From contig NZ_JACIFP010000001.1 of assembly GCF_014197435.1 (NCBI RefSeq), forward strand, positions 992,001-1,056,000: a stretch of 64,000 nucleotides of DNA, read 5' to 3'. Of the stretch, positions 25,772 through 33,913 are shown piece by piece. The DNA is from Gordonia humi (GTDB taxonomy: Bacteria > Actinomycetota > Actinomycetes > Mycobacteriales > Mycobacteriaceae). The first letter of the stretch is position 1; each line of letters starts with the position of its first letter. The position numbers were made by a program, and so were the translations under genes. The notes below the pieces were generated by a model. That model had not been told where the DNA came from and ran no database searches. It saw only the letters and a list, made by a program, of their open reading frames with translations.

Positions 25772-26215
25772 ATGAACTCGTGGAGATACGTGCGGCAGTA
25801 CCTGGTCGGCGTCGCGGTGTGCGTGCCGGTCATGGCGGTCGCTACCTGGCTTCTCGACGTCGGCTGGTCGGGGCTGCCGCTGGCCGGGGTGATCGCCGTA
25901 CAACTCCCGATCAGCGCCTTCGTCACCGACTACGGCCGCGAACCGACGTCGCGGGAGCGTCGTCGACTGATGCTGCCGTGCATGGCGGTGTTCGTCGTAC
26001 TGGAGGTACTCGCGCTGGGCGTCGGTGAACTGGTCGCACCGGCGTGGACCGGCGCGTTGATCGAGGGCGTCGGCGGCCTGTTCCCGGGTGTCGCGCTGAT
26101 CATGCTCGGCATGCACCTCGTCATGATGTGGCTCTGGTTCCGATTCATGCCGAAGGTCGTCGTCCAGGTGACGGCGAAGAAGAACGCCGAGCGTGCCCGC
26201 CGCCTCGGCGGCTGA
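25772..26215 (+). CDS. Small integral membrane protein, unknown
   Basis: A 147-residue protein with about four TM segments (YLVGVAVCVPVMAVATWLL, PLAGVIAVQLPISAFV, CMAVFVVLEVLALGVGELV, GVALIMLGMHLVMMWLWFRF) and a short basic C-terminal tail. I do not recognise a family. A purine-rich GGGGAGGACCGGAG lies just before ATG 25772. It stands between the ECF operon (240 bases upstream, no gene seen in that gap) and the AraC/DinB gene 58 bases downstream, and may be co-transcribed with the latter. Confidence 0.72.
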   Translation: MNSWRYVRQYLVGVAVCVPVMAVATWLLDVGWSGLPLAGVIAVQLPISAFVTDYGREPTSRERRRLMLPCMAVFVVLEVLALGVGELVAPAWTGALIEGVGGLFPGVALIMLGMHLVMMWLWFRFMPKVVVQVTAKKNAERARRLGG

Positions 26216-26273
26216 CCGCAGAGAGCAGGATCGGTCAAGCGTCGGACGGCGTCGACGTTCGATACTTGAACAC

Positions 26274-27200
26274 ATGACCGATCCACTCCATCGCCTGCTC
26301 GACGCGGTCCTCGACGACTCGCACGACGGCCTCGACGAGATGGCGGCGGGCGCGTACTCGTCGCCGTTCCACTTCGCGCGGTCGGTGCGCGCGGGGACGG
26401 GGGAGTCGCCCGTGGCCCTGCGACGACGTGTACGGCTCGAACGTGCGGCGTGGCGACTGCAGCGCGGGGCGTCGGTCACCGACACCGCGTTCGCCGCCGG
26501 ATACTCCTCGGTCGAGGGCTTCTGTCGGGCCTTCGCTCGCGCCTACGGGCATCCGCCGACCGCGATGCCCGCCCTCGGCCGCGCCGGACACTGGCTGCCC
26601 GCACCCAACGGCATCCACTTCCACGGCCCGACGGTGCTGTACGTCGACTCCGGGGAGGACTCCGCCGGCGACGTCCTGACGCTGCAGGTACGGCACGACG
26701 TGGCCGACATCGGCGCGCTGCTCGACGCCGCCGCGAGCCTCGACCGCGACGCACTCGGCACGATCCGACTGCCCGGCAGCGCACCGCGGCACTGGGACGG
26801 CCCGGATGAGAGTCTCGCGCAGGTGCTCTGGCACCTGGTCGCGAGCAAGCGGCCGTGGCTCGCCACGATCGACGGCGAGTCGATGCCCGATATGACACCC
26901 GTGCACGATGTCCGGACGCTGACCGAGATGCACACCGAGACCTCTGCACGCTGGCTGGCGATGGTGCGCGACGTCGATCGACGTCGGGGCTGGGCGGACT
27001 GGATCGTCGACGCCCTCTGCGATCCGCCGGAGTCGTTCCGGCTGGCGCAGATCGTGGCGAGCGAGCTGACGTTCTCGGCGCACCGCCGACTGCTCGCGCG
27101 GTGGATGCTCGCCGACGCCGGTGTCGACGTGACCTCCGACGACCTCGACCCGGACCCGATCATGTGGCAACGCCGCACCGACGAAGGAGAACAGCCGTGA
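26274..27200 (+). CDS. AraC-type regulator fused to a DinB-like domain
   Basis: 308 residues. An AraC double helix-turn-helix is at the N-terminus (SSPFHFARSVRAGTGESPVA, then SVTDTAFAAGYSSVEGFCRAFARAYGHPP), followed by a DinB/YfiT-like four-helix domain (DESLAQVLWHLVASKRPWLA, HTETSARWLAMVRD, IVASELTFSAHRRLLARWML) with several His that could form the metal site. DinB-like domains bind metal and often use low-molecular-weight thiols. Start ATG 26274. Its stop overlaps the GTG of the RibD-like reductase (GTGA), so the two are coupled; the pair may form a small detoxification or stress module, which is inference. Confidence 0.82.
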   Translation: MTDPLHRLLDAVLDDSHDGLDEMAAGAYSSPFHFARSVRAGTGESPVALRRRVRLERAAWRLQRGASVTDTAFAAGYSSVEGFCRAFARAYGHPPTAMPALGRAGHWLPAPNGIHFHGPTVLYVDSGEDSAGDVLTLQVRHDVADIGALLDAAASLDRDALGTIRLPGSAPRHWDGPDESLAQVLWHLVASKRPWLATIDGESMPDMTPVHDVRTLTEMHTETSARWLAMVRDVDRRRGWADWIVDALCDPPESFRLAQIVASELTFSAHRRLLARWMLADAGVDVTSDDLDPDPIMWQRRTDEGEQP

Positions 27201-27742
27201 CCGGCTACGTCTACTACACCGCATCGACGCTCGACGGATTCCTCGCCGACGAGAACGACTCCCTCGACTGGCTGCTGACCCAGCCGATCGACGACGACGG
27301 ACCGTTCAGCATCGCCGATCTCATGGCCTCGACGGGAGCGATCGTCATGGGCGCGACCACGTATCGCTGGGTGGCCGACCACATCGCCGCGAGCGGCGAA
27401 CCGTGGCCGTACACCGACCATCCGACATTCCTGTTCACCCACCGGGAGGTGGTGCCGATCGATCCGTCGATCACCGTCGTCGCCGGGACACCCGCCGAGT
27501 ATCGCGGCGCGCTGGAGGACGCCGCCGGATCTAAGAACGTGTGGGTCGTCGGCGGCGGAGATCTCGCCGCGCAGTTCGCCGAATCATCGATGCTCGACGA
27601 GATGGTCGTGTCCTTCGCCCCCGCGACCGTCGGATCGGGCCGACCGCTGTTCCCACGCGCCTTCGACTTCGAACTCCTCGAGACCGCGCGGAACAAGGCG
27701 TTCGTCATCGGGCGGTATCGGGTGGTGGGTCCTCGGGTATGA
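27197..27742 (+). CDS. Dihydrofolate reductase-family (RibD C-terminal-like) protein
   Basis: A 181-residue reductase of the RibD_C/DHFR fold: N-terminal YVYYTASTLDGFLADENDSLDWL, the MGATTYRWV segment, KNVWVVGGGDLAAQFAESSMLDE (NADPH-binding glycine turn and helix) and C-terminal GSGRPLFPRAFDFELLETA. YwjB/YyaP-type proteins of this group are small NADPH-dependent reductases of unknown substrate; the YTASTLDGF start and short length exclude true RibD. GTG 27197 overlaps the stop of the AraC/DinB gene. It converges with sodA across a strong hairpin. Confidence 0.85.
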   Translation: MTGYVYYTASTLDGFLADENDSLDWLLTQPIDDDGPFSIADLMASTGAIVMGATTYRWVADHIAASGEPWPYTDHPTFLFTHREVVPIDPSITVVAGTPAEYRGALEDAAGSKNVWVVGGGDLAAQFAESSMLDEMVVSFAPATVGSGRPLFPRAFDFELLETARNKAFVIGRYRVVGPRV

Positions 27743-27827
27743 GGCGCGCGGCCCGACGACGTGCGTAGCACGGTGCTCGGGACTCTGCCGACTCGTGGAT
27801 CGTCGCGAGACGACGGCAGCGCAGACA

Positions 27828-27865
27828 CCGACGGCGGCCGCCCAGCAAGGGGCGACCGCCGTCGG
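27828..27865. terminator. Hairpin between convergent genes
   Basis: CCGACGGCGG (27828-27837) pairs with CCGCCGTCGG (27856-27865), extended by an inner CGCCC/GGGCG stem and a short loop. It sits between the convergent RibD-like and sodA genes and lacks a T-run on either side, so it would be a Rho-type or GC-hairpin stop. Bidirectional action is inferred. Confidence 0.5.
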
Positions 27866-27884
27866 CGTCAGTACGAAGGGAAGA

Positions 27885-28514
27885 TCAGGCGGGGACGATG
27901 AGTCCGGCGCCCTGGGTCTTCGCGCGGGCGAGGCGCTCGGTGGCGTCCTCCCAGTTCACGATGTTCCACCAGGCCTTGACGTAGTCCGGCTTGACGTTCT
28001 GGTAGTCGAGGTAGAAGGCGTGCTCCCACATGTCGAGCATGACGACGGGGATCAGCGCGGCCGAGGTCTGGCCGCTCTGGTCGGTCAGCTGCTCGATGAC
28101 GAGACGCTGGCCGATGGTGTCCCAGCCGAGGATCGCCCAGCCGCTGCCCTGCAGGGTGGTGGCTGCCGCGGTGAAGTGCGCCTTGAACGGCTCGAAGCCG
28201 CCGAAGTCGACGCCGATCTGCTCGGCCAGATCACCGGTGGGCTCACCGCCGCCGTTGGGCGACAGGTTCTTCCAGAAGATCGAGTGGTTGGTGTGGCCAC
28301 CGAGGTGGAACGCGAGGGTCTTCGACAGGTCGAGAGCCTTGCCCGCGATGGAGCCGTCGGCGCGGGCCTCGGCCATCTTCGCGATCGCGGTGTTGGCACC
28401 GGCGACGTAGGTGGCGTGGTGCTTGCTGTGGTGCAGCTCCATGATCTTGCCGGAGATGTGCGGCTCGAGGGCGCCGTAGTCGTAATCGAGATCGGGCAGG
28501 GTGTAGTCAGCCAC
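27885..28514 (-). CDS. sodA: Superoxide dismutase (Mn/Fe family)
   Basis: 209 residues, very like mycobacterial Sod[21 protein letters not shown] at the N-terminus and [11 protein letters not shown] near the C-terminus. Metal ligands are His28, His77, Asp161 and His165. It dismutates superoxide to hydrogen peroxide and oxygen; homologues are found outside the cell without a signal peptide. The residue matching His145 of the M. tuberculosis iron enzyme is Gln146 here (LTDQSG), which suggests Mn preference. Start GTG 28514. Divergent from msrA, giving an oxidative-stress pair. Confidence 0.95.
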   Translation of the reverse strand: MADYTLPDLDYDYGALEPHISGKIMELHHSKHHATYVAGANTAIAKMAEARADGSIAGKALDLSKTLAFHLGGHTNHSIFWKNLSPNGGGEPTGDLAEQIGVDFGGFEPFKAHFTAAATTLQGSGWAILGWDTIGQRLVIEQLTDQSGQTSAALIPVVMLDMWEHAFYLDYQNVKPDYVKAWWNIVNWEDATERLARAKTQGAGLIVPA

Positions 28515-28656
28515 GATGGTCCTCTCTAAGTCTTTGGGAAAGATCCGTACTGGGTCCAGTAACCAGATTTCCCCACAAGGGTGGTTATTGCAACAGATCT
28601 GCTCACGCGACTGTTCGGAGCACACGGAGCCGTCGTCGCGTCGTAGCCTGGACGGC

Positions 28657-29370
28657 ATGAGCATCTTCGACCGACTCCTCGCCGCATCCGCAGTCAAGAC
28701 CGCGATGGTTCCCCGCGACAAGGCTCTCCCCGGTCGAGACACGCCGATGCCGTTGCGCGACAAGCACCTTGTCCTCGGCCACCCGATGCGCGGCGCCGCC
28801 GACGCCGACGGCGGGTTCGGCCCGGCGGGGATCGGCGACTGGGGAGACGGGCTGGAGGCCGTCGTGCTCGCCGGCGGATGCTTCTGGGGCGTGGAGGAGA
28901 TCTTCTGGCAGCAGCCGGGCGTCTACACGACGGCCGTCGGCTACGCGGGCGGCTATACGCCCAACCCGACCTACGAGGAGACGTGCACCGCGCAGACCGG
29001 GCACACCGAATCGGTGCTCGTCGTCTTCGACCCGACGCAGACCTCCCTCAAGACGCTCATCGAACTGTTCTTCACCTCCCACGACCCGACGCAGGAGATG
29101 CGGCAGGGCAACGACATCGGAACCCAGTACCGGTCGGCCGTCTACGGGCTCGACGACGAGGCCACCCGCCTGGCCGTCGCCACCGCCGAGCGATTCCAGC
29201 CCACGCTGACCGCCGCCGGCTACGGGTCGATCAGCACCGAGATCGTCCCCCTCGCCGACGCGGGCGACGGACACTTCTACTACGCCGAGGACGTCCACCA
29301 GCAGTATCTGTACAAGAATCCGAACGGCTACCGCTGCCATGTCAGCACCGGGCTCGCGTTCGGAGCCTGA
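28657..29370 (+). CDS. msrA: Peptide-methionine (S)-S-oxide reductase
   Basis: A 237-residue MsrA that reduces methionine-S-sulfoxide in proteins. The catalytic Cys75 is in [12 protein letters not shown], followed by [17 protein letters not shown] (resolving-region Cys), [21 protein letters not shown] and the C-terminal [15 protein letters not shown]. The ~65-residue N-terminal extension before the core is usual for actinobacterial MsrA. ATG 28657 is preceded by TAGCCT with a 7-base gap, suggesting a leaderless transcript. The stop overlaps the start of the winged-helix gene (TGATG), so they are coupled; divergent from sodA. Confidence 0.95.
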   Translation: MSIFDRLLAASAVKTAMVPRDKALPGRDTPMPLRDKHLVLGHPMRGAADADGGFGPAGIGDWGDGLEAVVLAGGCFWGVEEIFWQQPGVYTTAVGYAGGYTPNPTYEETCTAQTGHTESVLVVFDPTQTSLKTLIELFFTSHDPTQEMRQGNDIGTQYRSAVYGLDDEATRLAVATAERFQPTLTAAGYGSISTEIVPLADAGDGHFYYAEDVHQQYLYKNPNGYRCHVSTGLAFGA

Positions 29371-30467
29371 TGCCGCGCACCCTGACGTTCGAGCAGTGGA
29401 ACCGCACCCTGCTCGAACGCCAGCATCTCCTCGAACGGATCGACGACGACGTCGTCGAAGTGGTCGACCGGCTCGTCGGACTCCAGTCGCAGGATCCGCA
29501 GGCCGCGTTCTACGGGCTCGCCTGCCGCGTGGAGGGGTTCGATCCGGCCGACCTCGACGATCTGCTCGTCGACCGCGAACTGGTCCGCATCACCCTGCAA
29601 CGCGGCACCGTCTTCTTGATGGACGGTCTCGACGCACGCTGGATCCGCGAACTGGTCCAGCCGTCCATCGACGCCGCCGCCCGCACCAATCACGGCAAGC
29701 GACTCACGGGCGTGACACCGGACGAGGTCGTCGCGCACGCTGCGGAACTCCTGTCCGGTGGCGAACCGGTCCCCGGTGCGTCGCTTCGTGACGGACTCGC
29801 CCGCCGGTGGCCCGACGAGCCCGCAGCCGATCTCGCCGCGGTGGCCCGGCTGCGGCTTCCGTTGGTGCAGACGCCGCCGCGCGGACTGTGGCAGCGCTCG
29901 GGCGCGCCGTCGTACCGGCTGCTCGACGACTGGATCGGTGCCGGAGAACCCGCCGTGAGCGGCGACGACGCGTGCAAAGACCTGATCCGCATGTATCTGC
30001 GCGGCTTCGGTCCGGCCACCGTCCGCGCCGTTCAGACGTGGTCCGGGCTCACCGGACTCGGTCCGATCATGGCGGCCATGGAAGCGGATTGGGAGCTCAC
30101 CGAACTCACCGGACCGCACGGGGAGAAGCTCTACGACCTGGAAGGCCTGCCGATCGCATCGGGCGACGAACCCGCTCCGGTGCGCTGCGTCGCCCCGTAC
30201 GACAACCTCCTCGTCGCCAACGCCGACCGCGTCCGCGTCGCCGACCCGGCCCTGTACGCGAAGCTCGCCACACCTAACGGCCGGTTCCCGGGGTTCGTGC
30301 TGGTGAACGGACTCCTCGCGGCGACGTGGACGCCGACCCCCGATGGAATCGAACTGGTGGAGCTGCGCGATCTCACCGACGGCGAGCGACGCGACGTCGA
30401 ACGCGAGATCGCGGCCGTGCGCGAACTGCGCCTCAGGCGCCCGTCCGAGGATTCCGCTGCGAGATGA
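29370..30467 (+). CDS. Winged-helix DNA-binding domain-containing protein (HTH_42-type)
   Basis: A 365-residue protein of the YcaQ/HTH_42-like winged-helix group: N-terminal LERIDDDVVEVVDRLVGLQSQDPQAA, the hallmark LVRITLQRGTVFLMDGLDARW, then several winged-helix modules (KDLIRMYLRGFGPATVRAVQTWSGL) and LVANADRVRVADPALYAKLATPNGRFPGFVLVNG, which matches the DNA-glycosylase-like region of AlkZ/YcaQ relatives. AlkZ-type proteins remove crosslinks, but the QxD/QxQ catalytic motif is not securely placed here (QSQDPQ near residue 39 is a candidate). Start ATG 29370 is coupled to msrA. Its end overlaps the convergent VOC gene by 35 bases. Confidence 0.75.
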   Translation: MPRTLTFEQWNRTLLERQHLLERIDDDVVEVVDRLVGLQSQDPQAAFYGLACRVEGFDPADLDDLLVDRELVRITLQRGTVFLMDGLDARWIRELVQPSIDAAARTNHGKRLTGVTPDEVVAHAAELLSGGEPVPGASLRDGLARRWPDEPAADLAAVARLRLPLVQTPPRGLWQRSGAPSYRLLDDWIGAGEPAVSGDDACKDLIRMYLRGFGPATVRAVQTWSGLTGLGPIMAAMEADWELTELTGPHGEKLYDLEGLPIASGDEPAPVRCVAPYDNLLVANADRVRVADPALYAKLATPNGRFPGFVLVNGLLAATWTPTPDGIELVELRDLTDGERRDVEREIAAVRELRLRRPSEDSAAR

Positions 30468-31167
30468 AGTAGTGGCGGCCGGTCGGGTCGGCCATCATGA
30501 CCCGATCGACGCAGCGAGCGACGACGGCCGCACCCCAGTCCTCGTGACGTTCGATCTCCTCGGCGAGATCGGTCGCGGCGACCTCCAGGTAGGTGGCCGG
30601 CTCGGCGACCTCCGACCGCACGAGCAGCACCTGCAGGGCGAGTGCCGGATTGCGGGTCAGCCCGACGCGGTCGGGATCTCCTCGTCCGGGCATAGGATGC
30701 CCGGTGAGTGCCTCCCAGAACGCGACCTCGGCGTCGAACAGACGTGACGGTACGTCGAAGCAGATCTGGTCGATGATGCTGATGGTTCCGCCCGGCCATC
30801 GGATGGGACGGGCACGCGTGTGCTCTCCGCCGTCCGGGACCAGACAGAACACGCCGCCGCCCGGCGACCGCAGGACGCAGTGCGTCGCATAGTCGGCGAT
30901 CAGGGAGGCGCCGAGCGCCACCGCCTCGGCGGATGCGGCCACCGGATCGCCGACGTGGATGTCCAGATGTATGCCGCCCGGGCCGTCGTCGACGCGCTGC
31001 ACGCGGAGGTGCGCGTCGCCGTTGAACGGTTCGAGGGTCGCGAACTCCTGGTTCTCACCGCGCGGCGGCGAGACCGTGCTACCGGAGATGGCACGCCAGA
31101 ACGTGACCTCCGACCCGAAATCCGGGGCGGGAAAGTCCAGATATGCGGTCAGCCATTCCACATGCAC
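30433..31167 (-). CDS. Two-domain VOC (glyoxalase-like) protein
   Basis: 244 residues made of two vicinal-oxygen-chelate modules (about 1-118 and 130-238), each with the paired beta-alpha-beta3 pattern: LTAYLDFPAPDFGSEVTFWRAISG with VFCLVPDG at the end, and ISIIDQICFDVPSRLFDAEVAFWEALTG with HYFISQRNP. Such Glyoxalase_6-type proteins include resistance proteins and small-molecule enzymes; no substrate can be named. Start ATG 31167. Overlaps the winged-helix gene tail to tail. Its upstream region is the DnaA-box-rich gap. Confidence 0.8.
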   Translation of the reverse strand: MHVEWLTAYLDFPAPDFGSEVTFWRAISGSTVSPPRGENQEFATLEPFNGDAHLRVQRVDDGPGGIHLDIHVGDPVAASAEAVALGASLIADYATHCVLRSPGGGVFCLVPDGGEHTRARPIRWPGGTISIIDQICFDVPSRLFDAEVAFWEALTGHPMPGRGDPDRVGLTRNPALALQVLLVRSEVAEPATYLEVAATDLAEEIERHEDWGAAVVARCVDRVMMADPTGRHYFISQRNPRTGA

Positions 31168-31633
31168 TTCTCAAGTGTAAGCAGCACCGCCCCGCGCAAC
31201 GGTGTCCGTAGCACAACTCGCGACCCCTCCTTGAGAGTTTCGCTCGGCGTGTTATCCCCACGTTGTCCACACCTGTGAATGTGGATAACTCGGGTCGATT
31301 TCGGGTGTCGAACCGGTGTCGCAGATCTCAACACGGGGCGAATCGGGCGAGAAAATGAGATCCACGGCACATCCTGGAGCCCATCTACCTAGGTCTATCC
31401 ACATTTCCACAGGGTTATGCACAGCCGAGTGGAAGCTGTGAACGAATCCTCGGGCGGTGGTTTGCTGCACTGGATCGGAGCCTTGTGGATAGAACTATGT
31501 CGATATGCATAGTTGCGTTTCGGTGGACTCGGCCGGGTGTGGAAACGGCCGATCGCAGATGCCCGGAGAACGGCCCGTGCGTTCGAGGCAGGCACCTGCC
31601 GAGCCAGGGTGTGGAAAACTGGGATGTGTGAGT
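31168..31633. other. Non-coding region with a cluster of DnaA-box-like motifs
   Basis: 466 bases without a convincing gene between the divergent VOC and rhodanese genes, visibly more AT-rich than its surroundings. Exact TTNTCCACA boxes: TTGTCCACA at 31263-31271, TGTGGATAA (reverse) at 31280-31288, TGTGGAAAA (reverse) at 31610-31618. One-mismatch boxes: 31252-31260 (TTATCCCCA), 31395-31403 (CTATCCACA), 31403-31411 (ATTTCCACA), 31415-31423 (TTATGCACA), 31484-31492 (TGTGGATAG) and 31538-31546 (TGTGGAAAC). An AT-rich dyad AACTATG-8-CATAGTT lies at 31493-31514 next to one box. No dnaA, dnaN, recF, gyrB or rnpA gene is nearby. It could be a DnaA-titration or regulatory site, or an origin-like element. 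Confidence 0.65.
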
Positions 31634-31966
31634 ATGGGCGACATCGAGACCGTGGCGGTCACCGACCTCCCCGACGACTTCACCGACGACGGGGATCGAA
31701 TTCTGCTCGACGTCCGCGAGGACGACGAATGGGAGTCGGGTCACGTCCGCGGCGCACTGCACATCCCGCTCGCCGAGGTGCCCGCGCGCATCGACGAGAT
31801 CGATCTCGACCGCGAGCTTCTCGTGGTCTGCCGTACCAGCGGCCGTTCGTACCGGATCATGGAGTACCTCCTGATGCGCGGCATCGACGGCGCCGTCGTG
31901 ACCGGCGGCATGGTGGCGTGGCAGGGTGCGGGAAAACCCGTCGAGACCGGAGCGGGCGAGCAGTGA
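31634..31966 (+). CDS. Rhodanese-like domain protein
   Basis: A 110-residue single rhodanese domain: ILLDVREDDEWESGHVRGALHIP at the front and the active-site loop with Cys66 in VVCRTSGRS, then GAVVTGGMVAWQGAGKP. Single-domain rhodaneses carry sulfane sulfur or act as thiosulfate sulfurtransferases. Start set at ATG 31634; GTG 31628 in the same frame is possible. The stop overlaps the GTG of the next gene (GTGA), and that gene in turn overlaps glpQ, so the three form one tightly coupled operon that begins right after the DnaA-box region. Confidence 0.88.
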   Translation: MGDIETVAVTDLPDDFTDDGDRILLDVREDDEWESGHVRGALHIPLAEVPARIDEIDLDRELLVVCRTSGRSYRIMEYLLMRGIDGAVVTGGMVAWQGAGKPVETGAGEQ

Positions 31967-32937
31967 ACCTCGACGTCTGCCCCGCCTGCCGTATCCAGGC
32001 ACCGCACCGCGAGGGGCGCACCGTCTGTCCTCGGTGCGGTGGCAGGCTGGTCCAGACCGATGCGCGGGGAGCCGTCGCCGCCTCGCGCGGCCATCAGCAG
32101 CCGCCGATGCCGCGACCGCAGCAGCAGCGCCGTCCGATGCCCCGTCCGGCGCTGCGTTGGACGGCGCACCGCCCGGCAGAGGCCGTGCCCGCTCCCCGGC
32201 CGCCCCGCGGCCGCGCGCCCGGGCCCACACCGTCGTACGCGACGATCCCCGGCTGGGGGCTGATCGATGCGCCTCGCGCGGCCGAAGTCGACGCCGATCC
32301 GGTGCCCGAAGCGACGCAGGCGTTCACCGGAGCCCTGCGCATCGCCGGTCTGTCACTCGCCGCGGCTGCGGTGGTCCATGCCGTGCGCTACATCGTGGCC
32401 GTGGTGAACCGCACACGGCCGATCCCGGCGTGGATCGACTGGCTCACCGGCGTCGCGGTCTTCGTCTTCGGTCTGATGGCGCTGGTCGCGGTCGTGATGA
32501 CGCTGATCGCGTTCGGCCGGTGGGTCCGCAGGCTTCGCGTGCGTCAGTACGCGCACGCGGGTTTCGTAGACCCGCGCAAGGCTCTCTGGGTGTACGTCCT
32601 CTCGATCGTCCCCCTGGTCAACGTTGTCGGTGCGCCGTGGCTGCTCCACGAGTCGGCCGCGATCGGCGGCCCGGATCCCCGGTCGCTCCGGGTACGCATG
32701 CGGCTGGCGGGCGCGTGGGCGATCGTGAACGCGGTGGCCGTCGTCGCCGTCGCGTATCGGATCGCCGCGTGGACCACGGATTCGCTGCAGGTCGACGCCG
32801 ACGGGTTGGCGCTCGTCGTCCTCACGTTCGCGGTGTCGGCAGTCTTCGCCCGGTGGTCCATCCGCCGTTTCGAGGTCCTCTCCGGCGTCGACGCCGACGA
32901 GGAGACCGCACCGGTACGACGATTGGTTGCAGTATGA
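31963..32937 (+). CDS. Membrane protein with N-terminal zinc ribbon (DUF4328-like)
   Basis: 324 residues. A zinc-ribbon-like CPAC...CPRC (residues ~6-27) opens the protein, followed by a Pro/Arg/Gln-rich linker to about 100 and a four- to five-TM domain (IAGLSLAAAAVVHAVRYIV, WLTGVAVFVFGLMALVAVVM, ALWVYVLSIVPLVNVVGAPW, AIVNAVAVVAVAYRIAAW) of DUF4328 type. I recall an equivalent gene (Rv3843c) beside glpQ1 in M. tuberculosis. Function unknown. GTG 31963 overlaps the rhodanese stop; its own stop overlaps the glpQ start as ATGA. Confidence 0.8.
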   Translation: MNLDVCPACRIQAPHREGRTVCPRCGGRLVQTDARGAVAASRGHQQPPMPRPQQQRRPMPRPALRWTAHRPAEAVPAPRPPRGRAPGPTPSYATIPGWGLIDAPRAAEVDADPVPEATQAFTGALRIAGLSLAAAAVVHAVRYIVAVVNRTRPIPAWIDWLTGVAVFVFGLMALVAVVMTLIAFGRWVRRLRVRQYAHAGFVDPRKALWVYVLSIVPLVNVVGAPWLLHESAAIGGPDPRSLRVRMRLAGAWAIVNAVAVVAVAYRIAAWTTDSLQVDADGLALVVLTFAVSAVFARWSIRRFEVLSGVDADEETAPVRRLVAV

Positions 32938-33719
32938 GTTCCCCTGAAGTCTCGCGGTCCGGAAAGCCGGCCGTCGTCGCGCATCGGGGCGCTTCCGGCG
33001 AGGTCGCCGAGCACACCCTCGGCGCCTACGAACTGGCGTTGGAGCAAGGCGCGGACGGACTGGAGTGCGACATTCGGCTGACTGCCGATCACCAACTGGT
33101 CTGCATCCACGATCGGACCATCGAGCGGGTGTCCGACGGGGTCGGCGCTGTCAGCGAGATGACCCTCGCGCAGCTCCGCGAACACGACTTCGGCTCCTGG
33201 CACAGCGGGACGCCCGCGCAGGTTCTCACCCTCGACGAACTCCTCACGCTGACTCTCGACTGGCACCGACCGGTCCGGTTGTTCATCGAGACCAAGCATC
33301 CGGTCCGCTACGGCAGTCTCGTCGAGACGCAGCTGCTCGAGAAGCTCCACGAGTACGGGGTCGCGACGCCGCCGTCCGCGGACCACAGTCGCGCCGTCGT
33401 CATCTCGTTCTCCTCGGCCGGGGTGTGGCGCATCCGACGCAGCACCCCGATGCTGCCGACCATCCTGTTGGGCGACAGTGCGCGCATCATCGGCGGCACC
33501 GCGGCCACCGCGGTCGGCGCGACCGGGGTCGGTCCGTCGGTGCAGACCCTGCGCACGCACCCGGAACTCGTCGATCGCGCGGCCGCGTCCGGCCGCGTCA
33601 CCTACTGCTGGACCGTCGACGACCAGGAGGATGTCCAACTGTGCGCCGACCTCGGCGTCCGCTGGGTCGCGACGAACTATCCCGCGCGTGTGCGCGACTG
33701 GCTGGTCACCGCCTACTGA
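32934..33719 (+). CDS. glpQ1: Glycerophosphodiester phosphodiesterase
   Basis: A 261-residue GDPD-family TIM barrel that hydrolyses glycerophosphodiesters to an alcohol and glycerol-3-phosphate. Catalytic and metal residues are visible: VVAHRGASGEVAEHTLGAY, GLECDIRLTADHQLVCIHD with the second catalytic His, and LFIETKHPVRYG. It ends with YCWTVDDQEDVQLCADLGVRWVATNYP, the typical barrel end. No signal peptide, so cytosolic. ATG 32934 overlaps the DUF4328 stop. The trio rhodanese-DUF4328-GlpQ is one operon. Gene name follows the mycobacterial homologue by recall. Confidence 0.92.
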   Translation: MSSPEVSRSGKPAVVAHRGASGEVAEHTLGAYELALEQGADGLECDIRLTADHQLVCIHDRTIERVSDGVGAVSEMTLAQLREHDFGSWHSGTPAQVLTLDELLTLTLDWHRPVRLFIETKHPVRYGSLVETQLLEKLHEYGVATPPSADHSRAVVISFSSAGVWRIRRSTPMLPTILLGDSARIIGGTAATAVGATGVGPSVQTLRTHPELVDRAAASGRVTYCWTVDDQEDVQLCADLGVRWVATNYPARVRDWLVTAY

Positions 33720-33744
33720 TCGAGCCTCCTTCTCCTCTGCTGGC

Positions 33745-33889
33745 CGAGCCTCCTTCTGTCGGTCGAGCCTCCTTCTGTCGGTCGAGCGGAGTCGAGACCT
33801 GTCTGCACGCGACCCTGCGTTGATCTCGACTTCGCTCGATCGGCAGGTGGTGGTCGATCGGCGGGTGGGGGTCTCGACTTCGCTCGACC
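33745..33889. repeat. REP-like palindrome cluster with tandem 19-mers
   Basis: Within the 194-base gap between glpQ and the DUF5926 gene: two exact tandem 19-mers CGAGCCTCCTTCTGTCGGT (33745-33763 and 33764-33782; a partial copy at 33721-33733), then GGTCGAGCGGAGTCGAGACC (33780-33799), its inverted relatives GATCTCGACTTCGCTCGATC (33822-33841) and GGTCTCGACTTCGCTCGACC (33870-33889). The opposed copies can fold into a large hairpin. The same element occurs at 12971. Confidence 0.75.
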
Positions 33890-33913
33890 GGCGGGGAATG
33901 AGATATTGGACCC

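Noticed and set aside
29370..30467. Winged-helix protein as a confirmed AlkZ-type interstrand-crosslink glycosylase
   Set aside because: Family resemblance is clear, but the catalytic Gln motif could not be placed with confidence, so only the fold is claimed.
31168..31633. This gap as the chromosomal oriC
   Set aside because: DnaA boxes are present, but dnaA, dnaN, recF, gyrB, rpmH and rnpA are all absent around it, and I cannot compute GC skew by hand. Kept only as a DnaA-box cluster.
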